Shown: positions 1 to 12,879 of the stretch, piece by piece
How the letters are laid out: each line of letters starts with the position of its first letter
Position numbering within the stretch: position 1 is the stretch's first letter
From: Megaleporinus macrocephalus
Taxonomy: Eukaryota > Chordata > Actinopteri > Characiformes > Anostomidae
NCBI GenBank assembly: GCA_021613375.1
Contig: CM038706.1
Location: 23,187,366 to 23,251,365, forward strand
Reading direction: 5' to 3'
Length of the DNA: 64,000 bases
Notes under the pieces: model-generated
The model's database searches: none
What the model saw: only the letters and a program-made list of their open reading frames with translations
What the model was told of the DNA's origin: nothing
Program-made: the position numbers and the translations under genes

Positions 1-2479
1 TTCTTCATTTTTTGGTGGAATAATGTGAAGTTTTGGAGGAGGACCTTGCATGAAACACCTCTTCCTAAAAATCAAACCATCCTTTCCATCCTTTCACATT
101 CCCCACCACCACACCATCTCCTTCTTTTTCCTCAGCCCTATAAGTTCTACAGTTAAAAGGAGGGTCCGGCCTTATAGCCACAGGCAAAAGCCACCTAGAG
201 CTTTTAGAGCCCTTCTCTCCTCCCTCAATCTCAATCTCAGTCTTCCCACATACTACCACAATATGTTAAAGTATCGTTCCAAACTTGCAAACTGTGTTAT
301 AAAAGCAGTAGAACGAGCGCCATGTGTTATTGTGAACAACATCACAGCTGTGCTGATCTACAGCCGTGATTTTATTTGTGATAGCACACCCCCCTCTCGT
401 GTTCTTTTGCTTAATTACAACGCAATTACTGCCAAACTGTGTTGATGTAATTTTTTTTTTCAAGGGGAACTGATGTACCTGGTGCACACATTTGAATGAT
501 GTAGACTCAAAGCCTGCAGCACTTGATAATTACTGTCTGACACGTCATGCGAAGGTTCATTCTGGTTTAGATTTTGAGTCAAATCTAGGTACTTTTGTCC
601 TTTACAGTTCTTTCCAGATGAGATCAGTCTTAATCATGAATGAGTGTCATTGCCAAGAACACCATGGGCATCCATCTAATCTTGTTGCTGTCAAAATAGA
701 TGGACGTCATCCGCTGGGCCAAACCTAAAGTGTTTGCATGCCACAGTTAGATCAGTCCTTATTTAGGACAGTGCCAGTGTGGCCCTGTTAGCACCATGTT
801 TTGATGTATTTTTGCCCATCTCCGCCTCCAATCCATAAATATCAGTAATTAAGCACTGGCAGGCTGTCCTGTCTTTTGGCACATTTTGAGGTCTCCAGGA
901 AGAGGAAGAGTTAGGATTCAGGGTTTTTTTCTCAAAGCAACAGCTTACAAGACCCATTTCAAGGTTACTAAAGTCAATAGTTTGAGATTTATAGATTCAG
1001 AAAGATTTCTTTTTTTACGTTGTAGTTGAGCAAAGAGATTAAAGGGCAGACAGCATCACTAAAGTAAAGAAGCAGAACAAGAAAATCAAAATCAATAGTG
1101 TGTGTCTTTGGTATTGCAGTGGGGGTTTGGCAAGGGTTTAAAGGAGGAGATTAGTTATGAAGGCCTGGTGACAGATGCAGTCTATTTATATCTTTAATTA
1201 CTAAACAAACTTAGAGAAGCTGTCATCCGTCCTCATTTCAGTGTCTTCTGAAATAGACTTCAGTATAAACTCTCTTGGAATTGTTTACTGTGTCCTCTTC
1301 GGTTATTACTGCAATTCATAATCTATTATATCAGTGAGTCTCTTACCTCTAAACTTTCTTTTCTGTCGGTTATCATTACTCTTTTGTGTGCACATTTGTT
1401 TGTAGTAGTACTGTTTTGGTGATTTCCCATATACAGTAAAATTAGTCATGGTGCTTCAGAAATAGACCACACATGCTTGCTGTTTTGGCAAGAGACACAC
1501 AGATCTGATACCATATACCTTTCATTGTCCATAAGTAACCTTAAAAGCTCTATTGCATATTAAAAGGAAACAAAAAGGATCAGTGTTTGTATCAGCCGAT
1601 ACGATGAGTATCATGCCTGTAGTATTATTACTGACCCTTCTTTGGACACTATAAAAGACAATCTGTAAATTTGAAATAGAGGAATAACAAACTGAGATTA
1701 GCTAGAAATGATATTCAGCAAACAAGATGGCTTTACTGACTCTCTAAAGCAAAACAACAGTAAGGTTAGTCTTACAAATACTGAAAAACTCAGAGCTGAA
1801 CCTGATATTGTAATGCAAGTGGCAAGCTTCAGAGCAGCAGTGTTGGACTGCACACACATTGAATTTACAAAAATAGATGATCACTTTTATTTCATAACCA
1901 TTTGTGTTTATTTTAATGGTTGTTACACTTACTATGTAATAAAAAGCAGTTTTTATAAAATAATGAAATGAATGTACATATATTTATTATTTTTCTGAAA
2001 ACATACAGTACATTTACTGTTAATTAGCAGGGTTTGTCTGGCACCCCAGCTGCTGGAAGTTGTATAAATGTTTTGCTTGTTTGTTTGTTTTTTGTTATTT
2101 TTACTGATTTATTTGCAGTATATATTGTCTCTTCTTATTTCATATCTTTGTTGAGTTTGTTACTCCTTACTTGCACTGAATACAGATGGTGAGCCACATG
2201 AATGAAGGTATGAAGTTATTTGCCTTTTTAATCCTCTTCCAGCCCCTAAAGCTTTCAAAAGCCAGTAAACTATTCTATGATTCACGCTATGCCACAAAAA
2301 GCCACATCATGTACAAATGGTCCAATAAAATATTTCTTTCTCTTACATTGACTATTGTATGCAGTATTATGTAAAAGTCTGAGACTGTTTAATTTATTTT
2401 CAGTGAACACTGATCCATAAAAGCAGAAAACATACATTTAATAGTAAATCTCATGGCCGCCTCAGCAATTACATTTCAT
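1..2479. other. Intergenic, no gene seen
   Basis: AT-rich DNA. The longest frames (50-445 plus and 266-487 minus) overlap on opposite strands and show no protein-like features. Confidence 0.5.
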
Positions 2480-2660
2480 ATCAATTTTTAGGATTTAGAG
2501 CAGTGCTCTCCTACCCTGCTCCTAGAGAGCCACTTTCTGGCATGGCCTAGTTCCAACCACAATTTGCCTGCAATTTCCTCCTGTGTCTGTTTTGTCTGAA
2601 CACCGTGTCCTAAGTCTGACTAAAGAGAGAGGCTGTGTTTCAGACTCTAATTCACCAGAA
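2480..2660. mobile_element. Probable dispersed repeat fragment
   Basis: CAGTGCTCTCCTACCCTGCTCCTAGAGAGCCAC resembles a motif widespread in fish genomes. Weak assignment by recall. Confidence 0.35.
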
Positions 2661-2864
2661 CAAACAACATCTACAAAGAACTTATAGGGCAGATTTACTG
2701 AAACAGGCTACCATCAGTCTACCAAGAGTTGAGTAGAGTTGGCTCGATCAGATGTAGTAAATTTAAGTAAGTAAGCTTATTGGAGACAGGGTTTCAACTA
2801 AACTCTGCAAGAAAATAGCTCTCCAGGAGTCCACTGATTTAGAGTGTGCACAAAATTATTACGA

Positions 2865-3170
2865 TTGCAAATTATCCTTTTTTTGCAATTCCAAAGTTTC
2901 TTTTTCTGCTTCTCACAATCCAAAGAATTCCAAACACCTTCAGCGATGTTGGTGTCTGGACAGGGTATTGCTCTGAGAACACCAGCAAGATTTTTTTTTC
3001 TTCGATGTGTCTGCTTAATTCCTCCGTAAGAGCTTCTTAACAGCTGCACATCTTTTCACATCCATAGTGCTGACTTGCTTTCTTATAGTGGATGGACAGA
3101 AACACCTGTGGATGTTTTTAGATCTAAAGTAAGAGTGGAGATTGACTTTCTCCTTTCTCTCAGAGACAAA
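2865..3170. mobile_element. Dispersed repeat, copy 1
   Basis: Shares order and sequence with 12880-13160: GCTTCTCACAATCCA, TCTGGA..., TTCT...GAACACCAGCA, TCGATGTGTCTG, AGCTGCACATC.TTTCA, CATAG. Diverged copies, same orientation. Possibly a DNA transposon relic on the minus strand. Confidence 0.5.
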
Positions 3171-3289
3171 AGTCCGTTATCTGATGGTGACCATTGACAG
3201 GGGTCCCTATTTTCACAGTATCTATTAATTTAATTTGTTTTTGTTTTGTGAATTCCTGTGTTATCACTTTAGCCTTATGGACTGGACAT

Positions 3290-3477
3290 CAACAGTATAT
3301 TTACAGAAGAGAAAAAAAATATACTTTCAATGTAAGTCAATGGAACCAGAATTTTTACCAAGCTATTTTGGAGCATTTCTATTGGTTCATTCATCGTGAA
3401 ATTAAATAGCCATTGGTGTGTCCAAATGATGTAGAAAAATGGAGATACATATTTTTCATTAGACAGCGACGATATAT
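3290..3477. mobile_element. Same TIR family, left end eroded
   Basis: The right terminal repeat AGACAGCGACGATATAT is at 3461-3477 and the interior matches the intron 7 copy (AAGCTATTTTGGAGCATTTC). The left end is not clearly preserved. Confidence 0.55.
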
Positions 3478-3672
3478 TTGAGAGGTCATCCAGAGGTCTA
3501 TATTGATCGTTGTATTGCTGTAGCTAAATTATACAACATCTACACTTAAACCTAACCGTGAGGACCAGCAAAATGTCCTGACTTTGTCAAAAATGTCCTA
3601 TTGTCCTATGCTTGTGAGCACACATGGTCCCCACAATTATACCAAGTACACAAAAACACATGCACACACACA

Positions 3673-3878
3673 TTCTCTCTCTCTCTCTCTTTCTTTCTCT
3701 CTCTATCATTTCCTTCCAAAACAACACATATCCAATCCTTCCAATCATTTTACATTTCCTTTTCTTCTCTAGCAACTGTTATTACCCTGTTCACACCCAC
3801 ACAGACCAGGAGATTGATTGGGACCTTTGTATTCTCCTCATTAACCACACACACACATGCACACACACACACACACAG
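3673..3878. repeat. CT and CA microsatellites
   Basis: (CT)n with interruptions at 3673-3705 and (CA)n at 3845-3878. Confidence 0.9.
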
Positions 3879-3991
3879 GCAGCTTCATATGCATACAAAC
3901 TGTGTCTGCTGTCATTGCCAATATGACGCTTATTCACTTCATGCTAAGAAATGCTGACACAATGCACAATAATTTGCCATAATTATCCACA

Positions 3992-4340
3992 ATGGAGGGC
4001 GACATGGTGGCAAAGTGGGTAGTGCTGTCGCTTCACTGCAAGATAAGACTGGGTTTGATTCTGTGTGGAGTTTGTATGTTCTCCTGTTTGGGTTTGCATG
4101 TGTCTGCTGGGGTTTTTTCACACACAGACTCCAAAAACATGCAATCAGGTGACACCAAGTTGCCCCTCAGTGTGAGTGTGTGTGCTTGTGTGTGAATGTC
4201 TGTATCTGACCGGCGGCCTGTCAAGAGTGTTTCCTGCCTTCCGCCCAATGAGTGCTAGGATAAGCTTCAGCAACCCCCCAGCCCCTCCCCATACCAAAAA
4301 TGGATATGTGGCTTAGAAGATGAACTAATAAATGAATGCA
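3992..4340 (+). mobile_element. SINE-like element with tRNA-like head
   Basis: Head with A-box TGGCAAAGTGG (4008-4018) and B-box-like GGTTTGATTCT (4052-4062), then GTGTGGAGTTTGTATGTTCTCC, a dispersed body ending in GACCGGCGGCCTGTC... and a short tail of ATGAATG-like repeats. This is the unexpanded counterpart of the element at 51905-54519. Diverged, no coding capacity. Confidence 0.65.
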
Positions 4341-4429
4341 CAATGGAACAGATAGACAGCAGACAGCTCGCTCTTGTGGACCCAGCTCAGGCTGCTTCAG
4401 TCTGGTTAAAGATTTGTTTCGGATCTCTG

Positions 4430-5060
4430 GGTCTGTGTGAATGGAGTCACGCTGCTCTTTGTGCCGTTCACTGAACCCTTCCAGCGCTGCGGGTCCAATG
4501 AGGGCGCACCGAGGTCGAGAGGCAGGGCTGCTGTCCCTGGTGCTGAACTGGCCTTTTCCCTGATGCTGAGGCCAAAGCATTCCGGGGGGCTGATAGCCTG
4601 GATTACAGAGGGACAAAACAGTGGGCGAGACTGGCTATCACAGTTGCTATGACAACCGTTCCAGTGATCTTCCGAGGAGCTGTCTGACCCTATTTCCAAG
4701 GGAGCAATTATCACACACAGACCAAGAATTCGGCTGAGTAGCAGAAGATCACACTGACGAATGACATATCGCTACCACAATGAGTGGAGGAGCACTGCAG
4801 CTCTGCAGCTTCCTCTCACTGCCATTTTGTTGATACTTTATTAGCCTGCTTTAAAGACACAACAAATGCAAACTACTTGGCAATGTAGGCTGAGCCCTTA
4901 AATGAGGTTAATTAGTAAATCAGACTGTTAGTCAGGATTAATCACTCATTGCTCATTAGCGAACAGCTCGTGTGTCACTCAGTCACGCTCTACTCTAATT
5001 ACCCAACTCTACCGGACTCTACTGGAGCGGGCAGCTAAGGCAACTGACCATGCTGTCCTG
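4430..5060. promoter_or_regulatory. Candidate regulatory stretch, non-repetitive
   Basis: Higher GC at 4430-4700, then clustered homeodomain-type sites (TTAATTAG at about 4909, GGATTAATCAC at about 4936, CTCATTAG at about 4953) and an X-box-like GTTGCTATGACAAC (4643-4656, two mismatches). No ORF of note. Conservation cannot be judged here. Confidence 0.3.
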
Positions 5061-6390
5061 GATCACTCCTCAGGATAATCTTTTGCAGTATGGGACCACT
5101 GCCATAGTGCCTGCCTGGAAGAGCTCCAGAAATATGTAATGTAGAGGATGTGTCTTATAAACAATGGAGCTTTACAACAGAGCCAGAGTTCACATTTGGG
5201 CACTTGTGACAAATTAATTAAGATTTCATTTTGCTATGGTTTCATCACCATGATGAACAATGTGGTGAGGCTTTTGTTAACATAAAACTTTCCCTTCCCA
5301 TCTGAGAATATTCCAGTCAGCACTTTTTCCAGCTGCAGAAAGTTTTGGCTGATTACAGAAGAACTTTAGGTAGAGTTTTACTTTTACTAAATAGATGCAC
5401 TTTCAAGTTTTAATTGAATTAATATTTGCAGCCCTGGTTTGTAATAAAGACACATTGTGTTTTTTAATGCTGTACAAAATAATATTTTTTACAACAGTGC
5501 ATGAAAATGTCAACAACATATTACTCTATCCATCTATCTATCCCAGCATCATCAGGCAAAGGCGGGGTCGCCAGTCCATCACATGGACACAATAGACTTT
5601 ATCTTAAAGAATTTAAGATTAAAATAAAATAAAATAAATAAATATGTTACATGCATATCCTACAGGCTCTAAAAGTCAGCTACAGTATAGTATTAAGCTT
5701 AATGTGGGAGGCACTAGCGTTAGCCTGGCACTAGCGTATAACTGCAAATCTCATAAAAGCTGAATCCCATAGATAGCGAAAATTAGCATTATTGTAACAA
5801 TGAAATACTTTCTGTTGTACAATAAGAAATATCACCAAAAATCTATAAGCTCACTGGAATATTATATGCATTGTTTTATGTTGGTACAGGTTGTGCTGAG
5901 TAAGCCAGCATGCAATTAGATCACTAGTTAGCATTTGCTAGCTATGCTAATATTAATTTATTTTAGCACCAGTTAAGTGTAAATGTATCTGATTAACTTT
6001 TCTTGTTCGTAAATTAATTAAATTAAATAACTCTTTTACTGCAGTTTTTGCAATATTAATACAGTTCTTTTAAACTTTACAAATCAAAAAACAAAATAAA
6101 ATCGCAAAATGACAGAAGATGGTCATTTGCTTCTAAAGCTGATAATACTATATGTTTTTACATATTATTATAACATTATTGCACACAATAGTATTAAAAG
6201 ATAGTACTTGATACAGTATAAATGGCCTGTACTCATAAAATGTTTTCTAGAAGTTAACAAATTGTAAAGGATCACACTGGCTTGAACACCAAATATTATT
6301 GTATAAATTACAGAAAATCTTTCCAGTGTGTTTTCTCTAAATAATCAGATAGTTTCATTTTTTAAAACAATCATTAAAACATGCATTTGC
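5061..6390. other. Intergenic, AT-rich
   Basis: Apart from the short SINE fragment at 5520-5600, nothing recognised. Confidence 0.5.
5520..5600. mobile_element. Fragment of the same SINE-like family
   Basis: GGCGGGGTCGCCAGTCCATCACATGGACAC resembles the tail region of the element at 3992-4340, preceded by a short CATCTATC repeat. Only a small fragment remains. Confidence 0.4.
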
Positions 6391-6870
6391 AAAGGGAATT
6401 AGTTAGACTTTAGATAAGTACTTTCCTTGTTTGTGCCAGTGGTTCTTGGGCTTGTAGCACAAGCTGGACTGGAGCAGGATGTTTCAGGATGTTTTCACTT
6501 TTTTATCTCTCTGTATTTTGTGTGTGGATGTGCCAAACTTGCTGGTAGGTGGGAAATAAGGACTGTGTTTTCTCTGTTGCAACAGAGAAAAGGGCTGGAA
6601 TTCCTATAACATGTTTGCGGGAGCTGAGAAATGTGGTTTCTCTCTCTGGCATGTGCTTTGGGCTTTATAACTTTGCAGGCCACTTGTATGCACAAAAACT
6701 ACAGAACACACTAAAGGACCACCCAGTTAAATGTTCTTTAGGGGACTGAGAGAAAACCATTCAGAGAACTCTTTTGGCCTTTCCTTTTAAGAGTGCAATG
6801 TCAAGTCTCTCACACACAGATGTTGCTGTGATGCACTTATTACCAGAAAGGAACAACTGGCACATGAATA
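6391..6870. repeat. Segmental duplication copy 1
   Basis: 480 bp matching 8675-9190 in the same orientation (shared start AAAGGGAATTAGTTAGAC, shared end GGAACAACTGGCACATGAATA). It lacks a block of about 40 bp (GAAAGTGG...CATAATAGCCCCCC) present in copy 2. A short related repeat (AATAATCAGA.AGTTT...CAATCATTAAA) also flanks it at 6340-6390 and 6880-6935. Confidence 0.8.
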
Positions 6871-7097
6871 AATAATAAATAATCAGACAGTTTTACTTTT
6901 CAAACAATCATTAAAGCATGTATTCGTAAAGTACAATTCCTTGACAATGTTTCACCTCGGACAGACTGAAGGTAATTAGCAAATCTGTCTTTAGATGTTG
7001 TCTGTTCTGATAAATTACAGCCTCTCTCTTGAGTTAGACTTAGGACACACTGTTCAGACCAAACAGACGCAGATGGATCACATTCTCTAGAGGCTCT

Positions 7098-7101
<4 letters not shown>

Positions 7102-7173
<72 letters not shown>
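7102..7173. repeat. (GT)36 microsatellite
   Basis: Uninterrupted GT run of about 72 bp, source of spurious Thr-His or Val-Cys frames. Confidence 0.95.
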
Positions 7174-7176
<3 letters not shown>

Positions 7177-8674
7177 TATGCGTAGGTGCAGGAACTCGGG
7201 AGTAGACTCATGTCGTATTGCTCTGTGTATCAAAGGTAAAGTTTTCTGTGGTTTGTTCAGTAATGTTCTATTGTTGTCCAGTTTCTACATGTGGCCTGTG
7301 AAGAAGAAAGAAGGAATCTATATGGATCTTCAGACAGGCCTTAGTCTGGTCTTCGTAATCTTGAATGACATGTATGTGATAAGACAGCTACTTTTTTTGG
7401 TGAATCTTGATCAAGATACATTGAGGTGAGTTATGTTAGTTACCATGGAAACTTTAGTAGACCTATTTTCTTGAGTTTTATAGAGCCAGGATAGTCTCAA
7501 AAATAAAGACATCAAAAAAGACTTCAGTATATGGGGACATTATGATGCCCCTGCAGTGCACTACTACATTATTATTACGTACAAAGTAGTGAGAATTGAA
7601 CATTTTAATTTGTGTATTTTACAAATAAGGTGTCCATCATTATGGCTTCATTAAGTCTTAACAAGCTGAAAGTAATATCGCTCTCATTAAGCCATTCACT
7701 CACAGTGCTAGTAACAATAAATGACTTTGCTGTCGAATTGATGTCTTATTGAATAATAAAATGATACACAAATATGGTTTTTTAAGGGTTCTTTAGAAAA
7801 ACATTTTTTTTATATGATCATCAACACTCAAAGATGTACAAATATATAGAACCTATTTTGAAAAGGGTTCTATAGAGCACCATACAGGTTTTCTGTTATT
7901 CTGCTTAATAAATAAAAGCCCATTAGACTTGTGGTTTTTAGCAAAAAAACAAAAAACTGACTAATATAGATAAAAGCATCCCATCATTAAGAAGCAAATG
8001 GTTAGTGTGTTTGATTCAACATATTTTGCTGTTTTCTAAGTACCAGTAAAAGCACCAAAATTGCTTTCTGTGATAATTGACTGTGCAGCAGATGAAGATT
8101 AGCTTGATGAACTGTAGAGGAGGTCTGCCCAAGCACAATGCTTGTGGAAGGTCGAGCAGCAAAAAGGAATACAAAAAAACAAAACAGCACAATAAGGAAG
8201 GCAGAGATGTTTTTTTCCCAGGTGAAAGGTACATACTTGTACTTTTTCATTACCACAACAACACCAGAACAATAAAATAAAATGACCAGAGACAAGAAAA
8301 GCTAATGGAATATGGTACAGTTATGTTCCCTACCTAAAAAGACATGAGGTACAAGAGATGGGGTTTTTGTTGGACTCCTCTCTGAATCTATTTCTCTTTT
8401 TCCTCTTGTTGTGGACAACAGTTTTTACCCATATCTGGATTTTCGTTGATGCACCCATTCCATCTATTCACAAAACCTGAACACCAAAAGAAAAAATAGC
8501 TTGAACTGGTCGACCACAGCCTCATGGCTTAAGCTGGCCAAAAAACCCTTTCTAGGTGATTTATAGACTGCAAGTGAGTTGACCTTTCAGTGGGTCCAAC
8601 TATGTTCAGGCACACACTACTAAACAACAAACTACAACATATAAGGGCAGTGTGTCTTGGTCACAGTCAGGATC
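7174..8674. other. Intergenic, no gene seen
   Basis: One X-box-like site GTTACCATGGAAAC at 7439-7452 (one mismatch). Otherwise nothing recognised. Confidence 0.5.
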
Positions 8675-9190
8675 AAAGGGAATTAGTTAGACACTAGACA
8701 AGTTCTTCCTTTGTTTGTACCAGTGGTGACTGCTAGACCAGCTAGACTGGAACAGGATATTTCAGAGTGGTAAATTTTAACCTTTTTGGATCTCTGTATT
8801 TTGTGTGTGGATGTGCCAAACCTGCTGGTAGGTGGGAAATAAGGACTGTGTTATGAGATGACATCACTTTGTAACAGAGAAAAGCGTTAGCATTCCAATG
8901 AGGCACTTCAGGCAGCCGAGAAAAGTGGTTTCTCTCTCTGGCATGTGCTTTGGGCTTTATAACTTTACAGACCGCTTACATGAACACACTAAAAGAAAGT
9001 GGAAAACCAGAAAAGCATAATAGCCCCCCTTTAAAGAGCCACCCAGTAAGATGTTCTTTAGGGGACTGAGAGAAAACCATTCAGGGAACCCTTTCGGCCT
9101 TTCCTTTTAAGACTGCAATGTCAAGACTCTCACACACAGATGTTGCTGTGATGCACTTATTGGCAGGAAGGAACAACTGGCACATGAATA
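8675..9190. repeat. Segmental duplication copy 2
   Basis: 516 bp counterpart of 6391-6870. Includes an interspersed element also seen at 38540-38760 (TTATGAGATGACATCAC..., ...CAGAAAAGCATAATAG). Parts outside that element are also shared, so the pair looks like a local duplication and not just two insertions of one transposon. Confidence 0.75.
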
Positions 9191-9270
9191 AGAAATGTGA
9201 GCAGCTGTGTGTGTTTCAGACTCACGCTCAGTGAGAGACCGGACACACACTTCCACCAGCACACATGAAA

Positions 9271-9692
9271 CACACACACACACACACGCACATTTACACA
9301 AGCCTGTACGCACAGGTCAGTGACCAAGGACAGCGTGTGCATGCATGTGTACTTTATATATTTGCCTAAGAGTGTGCATGTGTGTGTGTGTGACAGAGAG
9401 AGAGAGATGGAGAGAGAAAGAGAGAGAGAGAGAGAGCTAGAGGGAGCACATAAAGTGTGTTGCCCTGTTAGAAAGACAGATGGGGCTCAGTCTGTACATC
9501 CCAGAGGGACCAAGACAAATCCCTGAACAGACCCTGTATTGCCCTGCTGCCCTTTAAACCCCTCTTCCTCCGTCTCTCTGTCTCTCTATTTATCTCTTTG
9601 TCTCTCCCTCTTTCTCCTCTTTCTTGCCTTTCCTATCTCATTCTCTCTCTTTCTATCCACTCTCACCCTCCCTCCCTCCTTCAGTCTCTATC
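9271..9692. repeat. CA, GA and pyrimidine tracts
   Basis: (CA)n 9271-9287, (GA)n 9393-9436, then a C/T-rich stretch 9558-9692. Confidence 0.85.
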
Positions 9693-11026
9693 TATTGTTA
9701 GGGTCTTGAGGGACCCTGTTATAATTGTCCATTAGGGCTGTGATTACCTGTAAAAGGTCGCTGTGCTCAGCTCTCAGCTGCCACAGTGCACATAAACACC
9801 AGACGGCTATATTTTTATATTTTCACCCGATACTGCCCCAGCTCCGTCTCCTGAGCCCTCTCTCTTTCAGCAACAGCCTGGCTGGATCACTGGGCTTTAG
9901 AGGAGTTTGGAATTGAACCAGATTACATCTCATTCCTGAAATCACACTAATCCTGTATAGTTTACAATAGAACAGAGAATAGCACTGTTTGCCTTACAAT
10001 TCTGTAGTGGAGAACAAGGTTTCCAACTCCATCTGACAGCAATCCAATAGTTTTTAAGTTGATGTTGTTACCATATGTATCTACATATCTATAGTGAACA
10101 GCAAAATATTGTGATTTGCCATTCTGGTTTATTGCCATTTTTGGATTGAAGTCCATCAGTTTTACCTGAGCATAAGGTTTTACAGAGAGGATATCACACC
10201 TAATTGAAAAGCAACCACTGCAGTGGACACAATTAAATGCAAGGCACACATGGTTTTACTGCTCCGTAGTGACACGCAGAATAAGTGCCAAAATGAAAAA
10301 CGATGTATGAGTATTTGCATCAGAAATGAAGTGCCGACTGTTAGAATTGAATACAATCCACTTACGAAGGCACAGCTAGACTGCTTTCCACCGAGCTGTA
10401 CTTGAAACAAATTTTCATCATTGAAATGCAAACATAACAACAACTCTGTTATGATGTTTTCATGTCACTTGATGTCTTTTTTGTTTAAAATGTATTTGTC
10501 TCATTGAAAGGCAGCCAAAACAGTGATCTAGGATGCACAAATAAGATTGCATTTAAACTGTAGCATGTAGAAAACATGGCAAAATTAAAAGTAAAAGATT
10601 CAATACATTAATTTAATGTAGTCTTAAGCACTGCACAAATGATAGAAATATAACTGTGACTTCATTACATTTCAAGGCAGATTGTATACAGTTCTAATGT
10701 GAATTTTGCTGTATTTTTCTATTTGGTACAATTTGACTGCTCAGGGGTTCCATGTTCACTAAATTCCCGAATCCCACTTAACCAAGGAGTTCATCAGAAC
10801 AAAGTGTGGAAAGTTATGGACTAGCCGAGACAGTCTTTTGATGTAAACCCAATTGAGCAGGCATTTCTGCCTACTGAGGGGGAAAATTAAGTCAGAACAC
10901 CCCCAAACAAGCACCACTTCTTGAGTCTCTATAGGCCAAATCCAATCTAAGGATTGGCAGCCCTAGTGGGAAAACACTTTAAAACAAGCCCAATTCACTG
11001 AATAGCTAATGGATTATATAGAACAA

Positions 11027-11030
<4 letters not shown>
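9693..11030. other. Intergenic, no gene seen
   Basis: Unique-looking, no repeats recognised, no protein-like frame. Confidence 0.45.

Positions 11031-11100
<70 letters not shown>
11031..11100. repeat. (TA)35 microsatellite
   Basis: 70 bp of pure TA abutting the Tc1-like relic at 11100. Confidence 0.95.
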
Positions 11101-11103
<3 letters not shown>

Positions 11104-12024
11104 TTAAGGGTAATGGTCAGGACTATGGTGGCCTATTTATATGGGAAAATGATTGCTCATGCTCTCTGATCCACTTTTTTCACAATTTTAACTTTACATT
11201 ACAGCATTGTCGTTTTGGAATAATAAGCATTTAATAATGGGGTGACTTGGTTATTTAGTACATTGCTGAATTTACTTTATTGCCACATGACGCTGCTGAG
11301 CCTTAATCTAACAAACTGAAGTAATCCCAGATCATAACACAGTGTACAATGGACACTATGCCTGGCCCTTCTTACCATGATGCGCCCATCGCTTTGCAAT
11401 AGGGAACATCTAGACTCACCAGATGAAGGCATTTGTGTGGTGCTCTAGAGTCTAATCTTTATCCTCAATAGGAAACTGATGCCTTTTTTCTAATTAGCTT
11501 TACTAACAAGTGATGTTCTTATGGCCACACAGCTGTTCAGTCCCTATCCTGAAAGTTACCGTCATGTGGAAATGGTCTTGCTTTTACTCTGAAACATAAC
11601 TGTGAGTTCTACTGTTGATTTTTTACCTTTTGATTTTTACCATTGTGATTAACTGATCTCAGACCGTGGTTCCTTAAAACCTTTTCCAACCACATTTATA
11701 TTGAAACTGATGGTCCTCTGCTTTTCTTTCAGGTCATAACAATGTGTTAAACAGTTCTTAACAAAAGGCTGTCATTCAGCTTCTCCTCAGTTGTATTCTT
11801 TGTTTTATGCAGGCCAATAATTTCACTCTTCTCAAACACAGGACCACCTTTTGCAGAACCACAAGATACATGGTCACAAGAGATGAGAAGCTGCTCACTG
11901 CATCAGTTAAGGTTAAGGGAATTGTTGCTAGCTAAAACAAATTAATCACTGTAGAAATTATCCAAACATCTTAAATACACGCTTGTTTAAATCTAAAGGC
12001 AGTTTTTTTCCACAGGCAGTGTAC
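11100..12024 (-). mobile_element. Degenerate Tc1-like transposon next to a TA array
   Basis: About 0.9 kb whose sequence resembles a common fish Tc1-like element with transposase on the minus strand. It ends at 12015-12023 with GGCAGTGTA, typical of Tc1 termini, and begins directly at the end of the TA microsatellite. No intact frame. Assignment rests on recalled similarity and the terminus. Confidence 0.6.
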
Positions 12025-12879
12025 ATTACAACATCTTTCATTTCTGCTTTGAAATACATCGCCAACATATTCCATTTTCACATTGACATCAGTCCAGCAA
12101 AACTAACATGTTTCATTCACCAAAAGTAGTTTTACGATGTTGAGGTCAATGAATTAGAGTCGTTTGTAACTTTCTAATCATGGTAGGTGTTTATCTTGTG
12201 GTGACTGTATGATGAGTGCACTCTCCCTCTCCCTATCTGTCCAACTTATTCACTTTGAGCTGAGAGTTACTCGCTCATTTCCGAGAGCCCACTTTCTGAG
12301 TCCATTTCCGTGCGTTCTAAAAGCCAGCAAGTGAAGCGAGTAAAGGCGATTAAAGTGATTAAAATATAATTATGGAATTTGTCTGTCCGTTTGAGTCTGT
12401 TTGTCTGTCTATCTTAATCTCACTCTCTCCTCTCTTTCTGTTTCTAAGAGGGGCTGTGGTTTTTCTGCTGAAATCTTTAACAGTCCTCCACTTCTTTCCT
12501 GTCGTGCCATTACTTATTCAAGCTGATAGATTCTGAACAGCCTGCCACAAATGGGCCCCCATTTCTATCTATAGACATGACTCTGAGTCTGTTCATCCAT
12601 CTACAGAAACCACACAACACACCCATATATGGCAGCACAGAACTTGAAACACAGCTCTGCCCATTTTCATGTTAAAGATAAAATCGCTCGGCAGAAGTTC
12701 TTTTTGAAAAAAAGCATAAAAGGAAAGCGATCTTCGGCAGAGTCATGTTCAACGCTGCACTTTGATGATTTCCTGATAGCTTCGCTCTGTGGATTGATGC
12801 ATGTGAATATTAAAAGATGCTCAAGTGGATATGTGTGAGGATGTGTGGAGGAATTTGATTATAGCTTTCATTCTTTTTG
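12025..12879. other. Intergenic, no gene seen
   Basis: Unique-looking sequence. Contains GGCGATTAAAGTGATTAAAA at about 12345. No gene. Confidence 0.45.

Noticed and set aside
4008..4062. Functional tRNA gene
   Set aside because: A- and B-box-like motifs are present, but no cloverleaf can be drawn and the element continues as a SINE-like repeat.
7106..7429. 107-codon frame with long Cys-Val repeat
   Set aside because: Translation of the GT microsatellite.
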